A DNA stretch of 64,000 nucleotides, taken from Amycolatopsis coloradensis. GTDB taxonomy: Bacteria > Actinomycetota > Actinomycetes > Mycobacteriales > Pseudonocardiaceae. The position numbers and the translations under genes are program-made. Shown here in pieces: positions 53,323 through 62,100 of this stretch. Location of the stretch: positions 259,401 through 323,400 of the forward strand of contig NZ_MQUQ01000005.1 in assembly GCF_001953865.1 (NCBI RefSeq), in the 5' to 3' direction. The notes beneath the pieces are model-generated. The model ran no database searches. It was not told where the DNA came from and worked only from the letters and a program-made list of their open reading frames with translations. Each line of letters starts with the position of its first letter. Positions within the stretch are counted from its first letter, which is position 1.

Positions 53323-54174
53323 CTAATTGGGCAGCGTGCGCGAGACGTGGGCGGCCGCGGCCTCACCCAGCCGCGAGTGCAGCGTGAAGAACAAATCCGC
53401 GGCCCGGATCCCGGCCCACGCGGGCGGTAGCAGTTCGGCGGGCAGCCCGGGGTCGAGGTAGGGCAGGCGCCGCCAGTCGGTCAGCACCCGGACGTAGTCG
53501 GCGAACGCTTCGGCCTCGTCCGTGGTCTTGCGCCGTTGCCAGCGCCGGAGCGCGGGCGTGTGCTCGTCGAGGAAAGCCGTGTAGAGCGTTTCGAGCTGGT
53601 CGAGGTCCCACCAGTCGCGGATCTTCTCCCGCACGTCGCCGAACGCCAGGTGCTCGGCGTGGAAGAGGTCGGCGTAACTCTCCAGTTCGAGCCGTCGCAG
53701 CATGTCGGCCGTGGCGTCGCGCAGGTGCGCGGGCGCGATCCAGACACCGGACGACGCGGTTCCGAAGCCGAGTCTGGCGAGCTGGGTGCGAAGAACATGC
53801 CTTTTGTGCCGTTCGGCTTCCGGGACGGAGAACACCGCGAGCAGCCAGCCGTCGCCGGGGGTGGCGCGTGCGCGACGGAAGATCCGCTCGTCGCCTTCGC
53901 GCAGGATGGCCAGCGCGGTTTCGGAAAGTTCGTACCCGGCCGCCCCGTCCCGCCGCACCGCGGAAAGGATCCCGCGCCGCTTCAGCCGGGAAATGGACGA
54001 CCGGACGGCTGGTTCCTCGACGTCCACCCCGGCCAGCAGGTCGATCAGGGAACGGACCGAAAGCCAGCCGCCTTCTTCGCGTGAGTAGAGGCCGTACACG
54101 GTCACGATGAGCTGGCGCGGTTGCGCCGTTCGCCCCGCGCCGTCGACTTCGGTTGTCTCCGACACGACCGTCAC
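53323..54174 (-). CDS. PaaX family transcriptional regulator
   Basis: 283 residues from GTG 54174. N-terminal PaaX wHTH: QLIVTVYGLYSREEGGWLSV, EEPAVRSSISRLKRRGILSAV. Central Cas2-like domain with GDGWLLAVFSVPEAERHKRH and a C-terminal helical PaaX_C part (DLFHAEHLAFGDVREKIRDW). PaaX represses phenylacetyl-CoA degradation genes in many bacteria; here the neighbours suggest an aromatic acyl-CoA such as salicylyl-CoA as ligand (inference). Converges on the ridA-like gene and is divergent from the mini-P450 gene. Confidence 0.92.
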   Translation of the reverse strand: MTVVSETTEVDGAGRTAQPRQLIVTVYGLYSREEGGWLSVRSLIDLLAGVDVEEPAVRSSISRLKRRGILSAVRRDGAAGYELSETALAILREGDERIFRRARATPGDGWLLAVFSVPEAERHKRHVLRTQLARLGFGTASSGVWIAPAHLRDATADMLRRLELESYADLFHAEHLAFGDVREKIRDWWDLDQLETLYTAFLDEHTPALRRWQRRKTTDEAEAFADYVRVLTDWRRLPYLDPGLPAELLPPAWAGIRAADLFFTLHSRLGEAAAAHVSRTLPN

Positions 54175-54247
54175 CCGGTCACCATAACAACGACCGTGAG
54201 CCCATGTTTCGGTCGTGACCGAAGCGTTCCGCACTTAGCGTCGCGGT

Positions 54248-54928
54248 ATGGAGAATCCGCTGATCGAAGCCCCCGTCCCGCCGGTGCCCCAGGACGTCGA
54301 GCCGGGTGGCGTCCGATGGCTGCGCGCGAACGTCGCCCGGTTCAGCCGCCCCGGTGACCATCCGCGGCGCCGGGCGCTGGTGCTCGCCGAACTCGCGCCG
54401 ATGGCGTCGTTGCGGGACAAGGCCTTCGCGCTCACCCGGGAACTGCGGGACGAACCGGTGGACCGGATCGGGTGGACGGTCCCGGTCGCCGTCCTGGCCG
54501 CCGAACTCGGCCTGCCGGACGTTTCCCGTGACATCGCAACGGTTTCCGCCGCCTACCACCCGCACACCGAGACCGGCCCCGACGCCGAGGAGGCCATGCG
54601 GCGGCTGATCGAGGCCTGCGGCGGGGACGTCGGTGAGCGGACGGCCGCGCGGATCGGCCTGCTGGTGCAGGCCTGCGACGCGACGGCGAGACTGCTCGGC
54701 AAGGCCCTGGCCGCGCGTCGGCCCGGTGAGGACGCCGTGAGCCTGCTCGACCGGGTCCTGCGCGAGGACCCACCGGTCCGGATCACCCGGCGGTGGGTCG
54801 GCGGCGAGGTCGTAGAGGTGGACCTGGCGAAGCATCCGTTCGGAGCGGGGCCCAAGCGGTGCCCGGGGCGGGCGCACGCCCTCGAAGTGGCCGCGGGAAT
54901 TCTCGACGTCCTCTTGCGCGGAGACTGA
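54248..54928 (+). CDS. Miniature cytochrome P450-like protein
   Basis: 226 residues, about half a P450. It keeps HPFGAGPKRCPGRAHALEVA, an exact F-x-x-G-x-x-x-C-x-G heme loop with Cys205, and an I-helix-like GLLVQACDATARLLGKAL (Ala142-Thr146 in the A/G-G-x-D/E-T position). The ExxR helix appears as DRVLREDPPV, with Arg172 kept but the Glu replaced. The meander region is collapsed to WVGGEVVEVDLAK. The N-terminus VRWLRANVARFSRPGDHPRRR is P450-like too. So it is a compact derivative, not a simple truncation. Function unknown. Divergent from PaaX; 38 bp ahead of the F420-type gene. Confidence 0.75.
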   Translation: MENPLIEAPVPPVPQDVEPGGVRWLRANVARFSRPGDHPRRRALVLAELAPMASLRDKAFALTRELRDEPVDRIGWTVPVAVLAAELGLPDVSRDIATVSAAYHPHTETGPDAEEAMRRLIEACGGDVGERTAARIGLLVQACDATARLLGKALAARRPGEDAVSLLDRVLREDPPVRITRRWVGGEVVEVDLAKHPFGAGPKRCPGRAHALEVAAGILDVLLRGD

Positions 54929-54966
54929 GTAGCCTCGGCGGGAGAAAGATCGATTCTGGAGGAACG

Positions 54967-55383
54967 ATGCCGGACCCGCTGGACTGGAACAGGAACATCA
55001 TCAAGGAATTCCGTGAGAACGAGGGGAAGGTGGGCGGCCCGTTCGAGGGCGGCTCCCTGCTGCTTCTCACGACCACCGGGGCGAAGAGCGGCGAGCCGCG
55101 GACCTCACCGCTCGCGTATGCGGAGGAGGACGGCAAGTACGTCATCGTCGCGTCGTACGCCGGGGCCGACAAGAACCCCGCCTGGTATCACAACATCGTG
55201 GCGAACCCGAAGGTCACCATCGAGGTCGGCACGGAGAAGTTCGACGCGACCGCGACCGTCGTGCTCGAAGACCGCGCCGAGCGCGACCGTCTCTACGCGA
55301 AGATGGTCAGCCTCATGCCGGGCTTCGCCGAGTACCAGAAGAAGACCGACCGGGTGATCCCGATCGTCACGCTTTCGCGCTGA
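54967..55383 (+). CDS. Deazaflavin (F420)-dependent nitroreductase family protein
   Basis: 138 residues; ATG 54967 with GGAGG 5 bases upstream. Split-barrel FDOR-A (Ddn/Rv3547-like): IIKEFRENEGKVGGPFEGGS, LLLLTTTGAKSGEPRTSPLA, YVIVASYAGADKNPAWYHNI and VANPKVTIEVGTEKF. The family uses F420H2 to reduce nitro compounds or quinones. Tandem with the mini-P450 gene, so perhaps co-transcribed; convergent with the acyltransferase, with one base between the stops. Confidence 0.93.
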   Translation: MPDPLDWNRNIIKEFRENEGKVGGPFEGGSLLLLTTTGAKSGEPRTSPLAYAEEDGKYVIVASYAGADKNPAWYHNIVANPKVTIEVGTEKFDATATVVLEDRAERDRLYAKMVSLMPGFAEYQKKTDRVIPIVTLSR

Positions 55384-55384
55384 G

Positions 55385-56566
55385 TCAGCGCGCGCCGCTG
55401 GGGGCCTCGACGGCCTCGGGCTTCTTCAGTTCGGCTTCGGCCGCACGCAGCGCCTTGTGCTCCTGGCGGCGCGCGATCAGCTTCTTGCCGGTGACGATCA
55501 TCGGCTGCTCCACCCAGCGGTGGATCAGGTCCGCGATGCCCAGCCCGACCGCGAACACGGTCAGCGCGCTGATCATCCGGTGCTCGCCCAGTGGCGGGAT
55601 CGCCGCGACCACGACGAAGTGCACCGGTCCTTGCAGCAGGTAGAGCGAGTACGAGCGCTCACCGACGAAGCGCATCACCTTCGTCGCGAGCAGCCAGCGC
55701 AGCGGCCCCGGCGAGACCAGCACGACCAGCAACATCGCCGACAGCAGGCCGTAGGCGATCAGCAGGCCGAGGTTGCTGCCGGTCTCCCACCACAGGCTTT
55801 CCATGTTGACGTGCAGTGCCGCGAACGCGCCGAACACCGGGATCGCGGCAAGGGGATGGGTCAGCGGTTTGATCACCGCGTAGGACCGGCGGTAATGCAT
55901 CGCGATCGCCAGCACGCAGCCGATCAGCAGGATCGCGTAGTGCACCGTCGACCGGTAGATCGGCGCCTGCGGCCCGTTGAGCACCCAGCCGCTGGTGACC
56001 CCGACCAGCCCGGCCATCAGCGCGAACGCGGCGAACGCCAGCGCGAACTTCCGCCAGGCCGCGGCCAGCCCGGCCGCGCCCGCGACCACCAGCAGGAACG
56101 GCCAGAACAGGTAGAACTTCTCCTCGATGCCCAGCGTCCACGAGCCGCTGAAGAAGTTGTCCGGGCCGTTCGGGCTGCTCGCGGGGAAGAACTCGTTGAA
56201 GAACGTCAGGTAGTACTTCAGCGCGTGCGGGAACTCGCGGGTGAAGAACTCGCCGCGCAGCCATACGAACACGACGATCCCGCCGAGGATCACCAGGTAC
56301 GGCGGCAGGATCCGGAACACCCGGCGCAGGTAGAACGCCGAGAGCGAGATCCGGCCGGTCCGGTCCTGCTCACGCAGCAGCAGCGTCGTGATCAGGAAAC
56401 CGGACAGCACGAAGAAGATGTAGACACCGACCCAGCCGGAAAGCCAGCTCCACTTCGGACCCGCGAAGTGGAAGAGGATCACGATGGTGGCCGCGATCGC
56501 GCGCAGCCCGTCGAGCGCGGGGAACCGGCGCATGGCGAGGAACTCGTCATGGTCCAAAGTGCGCAC
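55385..56566 (-). CDS. Acyltransferase 3 family membrane protein
   Basis: 393 residues, about ten helices. AT3 signatures: RRFPALDGLRAIAATIVILFH with the catalytic-type His, VGVYIFFVLSGFLITTLLL, FYLRRVFRILPPYLVI (R-x-x-R) and GSWTLGIEEKFYLFWP. Transfers acyl groups to cell-surface sugars, polysaccharide or antibiotics. GTG 56566 has GGGGG 5 bases upstream; ATG 56533 is possible. The C-terminal 35 residues are a basic-acidic cytoplasmic tail. No polysaccharide cluster nearby, so the acceptor is unknown. Confidence 0.9.
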   Translation of the reverse strand: MRTLDHDEFLAMRRFPALDGLRAIAATIVILFHFAGPKWSWLSGWVGVYIFFVLSGFLITTLLLREQDRTGRISLSAFYLRRVFRILPPYLVILGGIVVFVWLRGEFFTREFPHALKYYLTFFNEFFPASSPNGPDNFFSGSWTLGIEEKFYLFWPFLLVVAGAAGLAAAWRKFALAFAAFALMAGLVGVTSGWVLNGPQAPIYRSTVHYAILLIGCVLAIAMHYRRSYAVIKPLTHPLAAIPVFGAFAALHVNMESLWWETGSNLGLLIAYGLLSAMLLVVLVSPGPLRWLLATKVMRFVGERSYSLYLLQGPVHFVVVAAIPPLGEHRMISALTVFAVGLGIADLIHRWVEQPMIVTGKKLIARRQEHKALRAAEAELKKPEAVEAPSGAR

Positions 56567-56663
56567 AGTGCCCCCTGATGGCGGTATCGGCCCGGAAGTA
56601 TACGGGTGCCCGCCGGTGCGCCTTCCGCCCGGATCGATGCCTCCTGCATGCGGATTTCGGAGA

Positions 56664-57998
56664 TCACCCAGCGTCACTCGCCGGTTCGACGTTGTGCGTG
56701 AGCCGGAACCGGTTCGCCGGGTCGACGGCCTTCTTGATCTTCGCGAGGCGTCGCAGGTCCGCGGTCGAGTACACCTCGGGCGCCTCCTCCGCCGGGTCGC
56801 TCTCGCCGTAGACGAAGGTCAGGAGTTTGCCGGTCGACCAGGGCTTCAGCGCTTCGAACAGTTTCCCGTGCGCGCTTCGGATCTCCGCGATCGAAGCGTC
56901 GTCCACCACGGACAGTGCCCGGACGGTGAAGCGGGCTTCGCGGTCCCAGCCCACGCCCGGGTGCTCGGGCACGTCGGACAGCGCGCCGCCGAGCAGGTCC
57001 AGCAGGACGACGGTCGGCACCGGGGCGTCCGGTCCGGCGTGTTCGAGGATCGCGTCGAGCATCGTGTCGTTCAGTTCGGACACGGTGGCGTTGTCGGCGC
57101 GGTAACCGTGCGGGAACGGCGGTTCGTTCGCGATCTTGCCCGATTCGGTGAACGGGATCTCGGCGAGCGTGTCACCCAGTACGGGGGCGGCGGCACGCAG
57201 CGGCGCGACGAGGCGTTCGCCCTCGGCGGCGTCGCCCAGGTACGCGATCCGGATCTGCGCGACGTGCTGCCCGCGCAGCGGCTCGGGCACCATCGGCAGG
57301 TCCGGCATCGGGACCATGCCCAGCGACGACGTCATCTCACGCGGCGCCTCCGCCGCCCAGTCACGCCAGGCGCGGAGCACCGCGGCCAGCGATTCGGTGC
57401 CGAATCGCAGGCTCCCGCCGTACAGCCGGGTGACCGGGACGAGCCGGAATTCGAGCGCGGTGACGATCCCGAAGTTGTCGCGGCCACCGCGCAACGCCCA
57501 GAACAGGTCCTGTTCGGTGTCCGGGGTGGCGCGCCGGAGTCCGCCGTCGGCGGTCACGACCTCGATGGCGGTCACCCGGTCGGCGGCGAGGCCGTACTCG
57601 CGGCCGAGCAGGCTGAACCCGCCGCCGAGGGTGTAGCCGACGACGCCGACATCGGGGAACGAGCCGCTCAGCGGCGCCAGCCCATGTTCGGCGGCCGCCT
57701 CGATGACCGCACCCCAGCGCACGCCCGCGTCGACGCGGGCGATGTCGCCGTCGATCCGGATCCCGGTCATGTTCCGGGTGGTGACGAGGACGCCGCCCTC
57801 GAAGGGGACGCCCACGCCGTGCCCGGTCGAGTGGACCGCGATCGGGAGGTCGTGTTCACCGGCGTACCGGACGGCCTCGACGACGTCGGTGGCCGAGGCC
57901 GCGGGCACGATCACGGCGGGGCGGCGGGGGACGGCGGTCTGGAAGCCGGCGAGTTCCTGGTCGTAACCGGAATCGCCAGGGCGGAGCATCGTGGTCAT
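56664..57998 (-). CDS. FAD-binding oxidoreductase, berberine bridge type
   Basis: 444 residues. VAO-fold: PAVIVPAASATDVVEAVRYA, HSTGHGVGVPFEGGVLVTTR with the His that carries the bicovalent FAD in many members, GSFPDVGVVGYTLGGGFSLL lacking the second (Cys) attachment site, and DLFWALRGGRDNFGIVTALE. C-terminal BBE motif ANRFRLTHN. Oxidises sugars or secondary metabolites. Divergent from a LysR gene that probably controls it. Confidence 0.92.
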   Translation of the reverse strand: MTTMLRPGDSGYDQELAGFQTAVPRRPAVIVPAASATDVVEAVRYAGEHDLPIAVHSTGHGVGVPFEGGVLVTTRNMTGIRIDGDIARVDAGVRWGAVIEAAAEHGLAPLSGSFPDVGVVGYTLGGGFSLLGREYGLAADRVTAIEVVTADGGLRRATPDTEQDLFWALRGGRDNFGIVTALEFRLVPVTRLYGGSLRFGTESLAAVLRAWRDWAAEAPREMTSSLGMVPMPDLPMVPEPLRGQHVAQIRIAYLGDAAEGERLVAPLRAAAPVLGDTLAEIPFTESGKIANEPPFPHGYRADNATVSELNDTMLDAILEHAGPDAPVPTVVLLDLLGGALSDVPEHPGVGWDREARFTVRALSVVDDASIAEIRSAHGKLFEALKPWSTGKLLTFVYGESDPAEEAPEVYSTADLRRLAKIKKAVDPANRFRLTHNVEPASDAG

Positions 57999-58068
57999 GA
58001 CACCAGCCTGGTCTCGATCCGGTCAGAAGTCCAAGATCTGGTTTGTCTGGAAACTAGAATCACCGGTT

Positions 58069-58953
58069 ATGGAACTGCGTCAGCTCGAATACTTCGTCGC
58101 GGTGGCCGAGGAGGCGAACTTCACCCGGGCCGCCGAGCGGCTGCACGTCGCGCAGCCCGGCGTCAGCGCCCAGATCCGCCGTCTCGAACGCGAACTCGGG
58201 CAGCCGCTGCTGGACCGGTCGGCTCGGGCGGTGCGGCTGACCGAGGTCGGTGCCGCCGCGCTGCCGCACGCGCGGGCCGCGCTCGCCGCCGTCGCCGGGG
58301 TGCGGCTGGCGGTCGAGGAACTCACCGGGCTGGTCCGCGGCCAGGTCGCGATGGGCATGGTGTCCTCGCGCGGCCCGGTCAACCTGCCGGATCTGCTGGC
58401 GCGGTTCCACGAAGACCACCCCGCGGTGGACATCACGCTCGCCGAGGCGACCTCCGACGTCCTGCTCGCGGGCGTCGCCGACGGCCGGTTCGACATCGCG
58501 CTGATCGGGCTCTCCGGCGAACCGCCGCCGGGGATCGGCTTCGAGGTCGTCCTCGACGAGCCGCTCGTCGCGATCTCGGGCCCGGAGGATCCGCTCACCG
58601 CGCAGGCCACGATCACGCTGTCGGAACTGGAAAGCCGCTCGCTGGTGAGCCTGCCGAAGGGCACCGGCATGCGCGCGATCGTCGATGCCGCCTTCCTCGC
58701 CGACAGCGCGCGGCCGCGGGTGACGCTGGAGGCCGGCGATCCGAACGTCGTCGCCGAACTGGTCGGGCGCGGGCTCGGCGTCGCCGTGGTGCCGATGTCG
58801 CTGGCGACGCACTACCCGGAACTGCACGCCATGGAGATCACGCGGCCGGCCGGGCTGCGCGCGAAGCTGGCGCTGGCCTGGCGGACGGAGGGGCCGGTCA
58901 GCCCCGCCGCCCGCGTGTTCATCAGTCAGGCGAGGGCGCTGCTCGGTTTGTGA
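58069..58953 (+). CDS. LysR family transcriptional regulator
   Basis: 294 residues. N-terminal HTH: MELRQLEYFVAVAEEANFTR, AAERLHVAQPGVSAQIRRLE and RELGQPLLDRSARAVRLTEV. LysR substrate domain follows. TCCA (58030-58033) and TGGA (58047-58050) lie as inverted halves in the 70-bp divergent region, in keeping with a LysR site that controls the FAD oxidase. Its last 28 bases overlap the next convergent gene. Confidence 0.93.
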   Translation: MELRQLEYFVAVAEEANFTRAAERLHVAQPGVSAQIRRLERELGQPLLDRSARAVRLTEVGAAALPHARAALAAVAGVRLAVEELTGLVRGQVAMGMVSSRGPVNLPDLLARFHEDHPAVDITLAEATSDVLLAGVADGRFDIALIGLSGEPPPGIGFEVVLDEPLVAISGPEDPLTAQATITLSELESRSLVSLPKGTGMRAIVDAAFLADSARPRVTLEAGDPNVVAELVGRGLGVAVVPMSLATHYPELHAMEITRPAGLRAKLALAWRTEGPVSPAARVFISQARALLGL

Positions 58954-59777
58954 GGCCGGAAATCGGCGGCGTGGTCGGCCGCCCAGGTCTCGAAGTCCAG
59001 TCCCGGCCTGCCGGTGACGTCCTGGACGGTCGAGGTGACCTCGCTCGGTTCCGTCGCCAGTGCCCGGAACCCGGCGAGCATCGTGTCGACGATGAAGTCC
59101 GGCATCTTCGCGAGCATCGCCTCCCGCGCGGCCTCCAGCGAAAGCTCCTCCCAGCGCGCCGGGCGACCGGCGGCCTCGCCGATGATCCGCACCTGCTCGA
59201 TCTGGGTGATCGGCCGCGTGCCGGTGAGGACGTACTTCGCTCCCGCGTGCCCATCGCCGGTCAGCGCCTCGACGGCCACCGCGGCGATGTCCTTCTCGTG
59301 GATCAGCGGCATCGAGGCCTCGCCGTACGCCCCTCGGACGACGCCGTCCGCGCGGATCGCGGGCGCCCAGCCGAGAGCGTTCGTCGCGAAACCGTGTGGC
59401 CGCAGGAAAGCCCAGTCGACGCCCGACGCTTCGATCGCCTCTTCGACGGTCCGGTGCCAGGCGCCGATGGGGTTGTCCTGCTCCGCCAAGGAATCGTCGA
59501 CGGCACCCGAGGACAGGAACACGACGCGTTTCACGCGTTCGCCGAGCAGTGACACCGTGGGCACGAGTGCCTCGGCGGAACCGTTGAGCATCAGGAACAC
59601 GGTGTCGACGCCGTCGAGTGCCGGCGCGATCGTCTCCGGTTTCGCCAGGTCACCGCGGACACCGTCCGGCGGCGGGTTCCGGCTCAGCGCCCGGACCGGC
59701 ACGTCCCGCGCCCGCAACTGGGCGACTACTCGCGCACCGACGTTGCCGGTCGCTCCGGCGACCAGGATCGGCTTCAC
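58926..59777 (-). CDS. NAD(P)H-binding NmrA/SDR-like protein
   Basis: 283 residues from GTG 59777. Rossmann start KPILVAGATGNVGARVVAQL, then VFLMLNGSAEALVP, VVFLSSGAVDDSLAEQ, WAFLRPHGFATNALGWAP and YVLTGTRPITQIEQVRIIGE. An atypical extended SDR (SDR_a5) with no catalytic Tyr-x-x-x-Lys, so a quinone-reductase-like or sensor role. Its GTG overlaps the stop of the monooxygenase-like gene (GTGA); both are divergent from SoxR. Confidence 0.9.
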   Translation of the reverse strand: MKPILVAGATGNVGARVVAQLRARDVPVRALSRNPPPDGVRGDLAKPETIAPALDGVDTVFLMLNGSAEALVPTVSLLGERVKRVVFLSSGAVDDSLAEQDNPIGAWHRTVEEAIEASGVDWAFLRPHGFATNALGWAPAIRADGVVRGAYGEASMPLIHEKDIAAVAVEALTGDGHAGAKYVLTGTRPITQIEQVRIIGEAAGRPARWEELSLEAAREAMLAKMPDFIVDTMLAGFRALATEPSEVTSTVQDVTGRPGLDFETWAADHAADFRPHKPSSALA

Positions 59778-60391
59778 GCCGCCACCGCCGAGACGATCGG
59801 GCGGTACCGCTTGACCGACCCGCCTTCGGTCATGCCGGGATAGGTCTGCACCTTCTTCCAGGTGTCCGTCGTGCCGATGCCGTTCGCGCCAGGAGCGGCG
59901 AGCGCGGCGAGGTGTGCCTCGGCGCTGGCCCATTCCGCGTAGTTCAGAACACGGGTCCCGTCGGTGCTCACGTGGAAGTACCCCGAGATCCCGCCTTCCG
60001 GTCGCACGGGTTCCGAGTCCAGCGCGGTGAAGACGAGGTCGATCCAGTCCCGCTGCCGCTGTTCGTCGGGCCCCTCGAACTCGACCGAGACGACCACGAG
60101 CGCTCCAGGGGCCCCTTCGCCCCGGTTCCCGCGGTAGAGGCGGTAGACGGGCGCGCCGTTCAAACCCTCGACAGCGTCTTCGCTGGTCCACTGCTCGTAG
60201 GTGAAGGCGCCGTCGTGATCGATTCCCTCGTACGCGGTGAAGGAGACGAGTCCTTCGCCACGGCGTCGCTCGAACGCCTCACGCGCGGCCTCGGCACTCG
60301 GCCACTCCCGCGCCACCGTCACCAGTTCCCCGTCCGGTGTCGGCCAATGTCCTTTGTGGATGGTCATTTTCGCGATCCCCTGTTCCGTCAT
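59774..60391 (-). CDS. Antibiotic biosynthesis monooxygenase (ABM) domain protein
   Basis: 205 residues; ATG 60391 with GGAGG just upstream (an earlier in-frame start lacks one). Two dimeric alpha-beta barrel repeats seem present: residues 10-95 (WPTPDGELVTVAREWPSAEA, GAFTYEQWTSEDAVEGLNG) and 105-190 (GALVVVSVEFEGPDEQRQRD, GTRVLNYAEWASAEAHLAAL). ABM proteins oxidise or isomerise aromatic polyketides and quinones without cofactor. First gene of a pair with the NmrA-like protein, facing soxR, which points to redox or quinone stress. Confidence 0.82.
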   Translation of the reverse strand: MTEQGIAKMTIHKGHWPTPDGELVTVAREWPSAEAAREAFERRRGEGLVSFTAYEGIDHDGAFTYEQWTSEDAVEGLNGAPVYRLYRGNRGEGAPGALVVVSVEFEGPDEQRQRDWIDLVFTALDSEPVRPEGGISGYFHVSTDGTRVLNYAEWASAEAHLAALAAPGANGIGTTDTWKKVQTYPGMTEGGSVKRYRPIVSAVAA

Positions 60392-60405
60392 GCCTCCAGC
60401 GTGGA

Positions 60406-60425
60406 ACTTAAACAAGGGTTCAAGT
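60406..60425. promoter_or_regulatory. SoxR/MerR-type operator candidate
   Basis: ACTTAAAC (60406-60413) and GTTCAAGT (60418-60425) are inverse halves with one mismatch and a 4-base spacer. It sits 14 bp before the ABM start and 18 bp before soxR, matching MerR-family operators that overlap the promoter they control. Confidence 0.65.
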
Positions 60426-60443
60426 CAAGCTAGGATCGTGGAC

Positions 60444-60890
60444 ATGTCCGAACCGCCGGCCGAACTGACCATCGGCGAACTGGCCCAACGCAGCGGTGTC
60501 GCCACCTCCGCCCTGCGGTTCTACGAACGCCAGGGCCTCATCAGCAGCAGGCGGACCAGCGGGAACCAGCGCCGGTACCCCCGAGCCATGCTCCGCGTGG
60601 TCGCGTTCGTCCGCGCGTCGCACCACCTCGGCATCCCACTGGAGGTGATCGGCGGCGTGCTCGACTTCCTGCCGGAGGGCGCCGCGCCGGACCAAGCGTT
60701 CTGGCAGCGCGCCTCCCAGTGCTGGAGCACCGAACTCAACCAGCGCATCGAGAAACTCGAATGCCTGCGCGACCGGTTCACCGAGTGCATCGGCTGCGGC
60801 TGCCTGTCCTTCGAGCAGTGCGTGCTGGTCAACCCCGGTGACGTCCTCGCCGCCCAAGGTCCCGGCCCGGCCCGGCTGATCAACGACTGA
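60444..60890 (+). CDS. soxR: Redox-sensitive transcriptional regulator SoxR
   Basis: 148 residues. Mer[41 protein letters not shown]. The [2Fe-2S] motif is complete: Cys115, Cys118, Cys120 and Cys126 in [12 protein letters not shown]. In actinomycetes SoxR responds to redox-cycling antibiotics and quinones. ATG 60444; a GTG six bases upstream is an alternative. Likely target is the divergent ABM-NmrA pair via the 60406-60425 palindrome. Overlaps the convergent sigma factor gene by 11 bp. Confidence 0.95.
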   Translation: MSEPPAELTIGELAQRSGVATSALRFYERQGLISSRRTSGNQRRYPRAMLRVVAFVRASHHLGIPLEVIGGVLDFLPEGAAPDQAFWQRASQCWSTELNQRIEKLECLRDRFTECIGCGCLSFEQCVLVNPGDVLAAQGPGPARLIND

Positions 60891-62100
60891 CCGCGGCCAG
60901 TTTCCGTTCCAGCAGCCGCCGTTCGGCACTGTTCTCCGCCCGCCGGATCGCCGCCTCGTAGGCCTGTGCCGATTCCGCCGGACGGCCGAGCCGGTGCAGC
61001 AGATCCGCGCGGATGGCGTGGTACAGGTGGTAGTCCTCCAGGTGGAGTTCGTCGATCGCGCCGAGTGCCGCGCCGGGGCCGTCCACCTCGGCCACCGCGA
61101 CGGCGCGGTTGAGCGCGACGACCGGCGTCGGGTTCAGCGTCAGCAGCAGGTCGTACAGCTGGACGATCTGCGACCAGTCCGTGCTCGCCGCGCCGTCGGC
61201 GTCGCTGTGCACGGCGTTGATCGCCGCCTGGATCTGGTACGGACCGGGCTGGTTCCGCCGCAGGCAGGCGCGGACCAGCGTCTGCCCTTCGGCGATCAGC
61301 TCCCGATTCCACCGCGACCGGTCCTGATCGGGCAGCAGGACGACGTCGCCGTCCTGGCCGGTGCGGGCGGCCCGGCGGGACTCGGTGAGCAGCATCAGCG
61401 CCAGCAGCCCGGTGACCTCGGGTTCGTCGGGCATGAGGTCGGCGAGCAGCCTGCCGAGCCGGATCGCTTCGGCGCACAGGTCGTCGCGCATCAGCCGTTC
61501 GCCGGAACTGGCCGTGTGGCCCTCGTTGAACACGAGGTAGACCACGGCGAGCACCGAACGCAGCCGGTCCGGCAGATCGGCGTCGCCCGGGACGCGGTAC
61601 GGGATCTTCGCGTCGCGGATCTTGCCCTTCGCCCGGACCAGCCGTTGCGCCATCGTCGTCTCGGGGACGAAGAACGCGTGCGCGATCTCGCCGGTGGTCA
61701 GCCCGCCCAGCAGTTTCAGGGTCAGCGCGACCTGCGCGGTGACGGCCAGCGCGGGGTGGCAGCAGGTGAAGATCAGGCGTAAGCGGTCGTCACGCACGGG
61801 CCCCTCCTCCGCTGGTTCGTCGGCCGCGTGGACGAGCACGGCCTGGGCGTGTTTGTCATCGCGCGCGGCTTCCCGGCGCAACCGGTCGATGCCCTTGTTG
61901 CGGGCGGTCGTGATGATCCAGCCCGCCGGGCTCGGCGGCAGACCGGTGGACGGCCACCGGTCCACCGCCGCGGCGAAGGCGTCCTGGACCGCTTCCTCGG
62001 CGAGGTCGATGCTGCCGAAGACGCGGACCAGGACGGCCACCGCGCGGCCGTACTCCTCGGTGAAGACCCGGCCGATGTCTTGCGTGCTCAGGGGACGCAC
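60880..62100 (-). CDS. ECF sigma factor, ECF42-type
   Basis: 406 residues from GTG 62100. Sigma2: [40 protein letters not shown] and [18 protein letters not shown]; sigma4: [20 protein letters not shown] and [19 protein letters not shown]. The long C-terminal extension of about 200 residues with TPR-like helices ([40 protein letters not shown]) identifies the ECF42 group, which needs this extension and lacks an anti-sigma factor. It overlaps the DGPF gene by 13 bases, the usual ECF42 pairing. Confidence 0.93.
   Translation of the reverse strand: MRPLSTQDIGRVFTEEYGRAVAVLVRVFGSIDLAEEAVQDAFAAAVDRWPSTGLPPSPAGWIITTARNKGIDRLRREAARDDKHAQAVLVHAADEPAEEGPVRDDRLRLIFTCCHPALAVTAQVALTLKLLGGLTTGEIAHAFFVPETTMAQRLVRAKGKIRDAKIPYRVPGDADLPDRLRSVLAVVYLVFNEGHTASSGERLMRDDLCAEAIRLGRLLADLMPDEPEVTGLLALMLLTESRRAARTGQDGDVVLLPDQDRSRWNRELIAEGQTLVRACLRRNQPGPYQIQAAINAVHSDADGAASTDWSQIVQLYDLLLTLNPTPVVALNRAVAVAEVDGPGAALGAIDELHLEDYHLYHAIRADLLHRLGRPAESAQAYEAAIRRAENSAERRLLERKLAAVSR

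Noticed and set aside
56484..59552. A 1022-codon open frame on the + strand
   Set aside because: It runs antisense to the FAD oxidoreductase and NmrA-like genes and out of frame through LysR. Its composition is the Arg/Ala/Gly-rich pattern of GC-rich antisense frames, with no domain recognisable.
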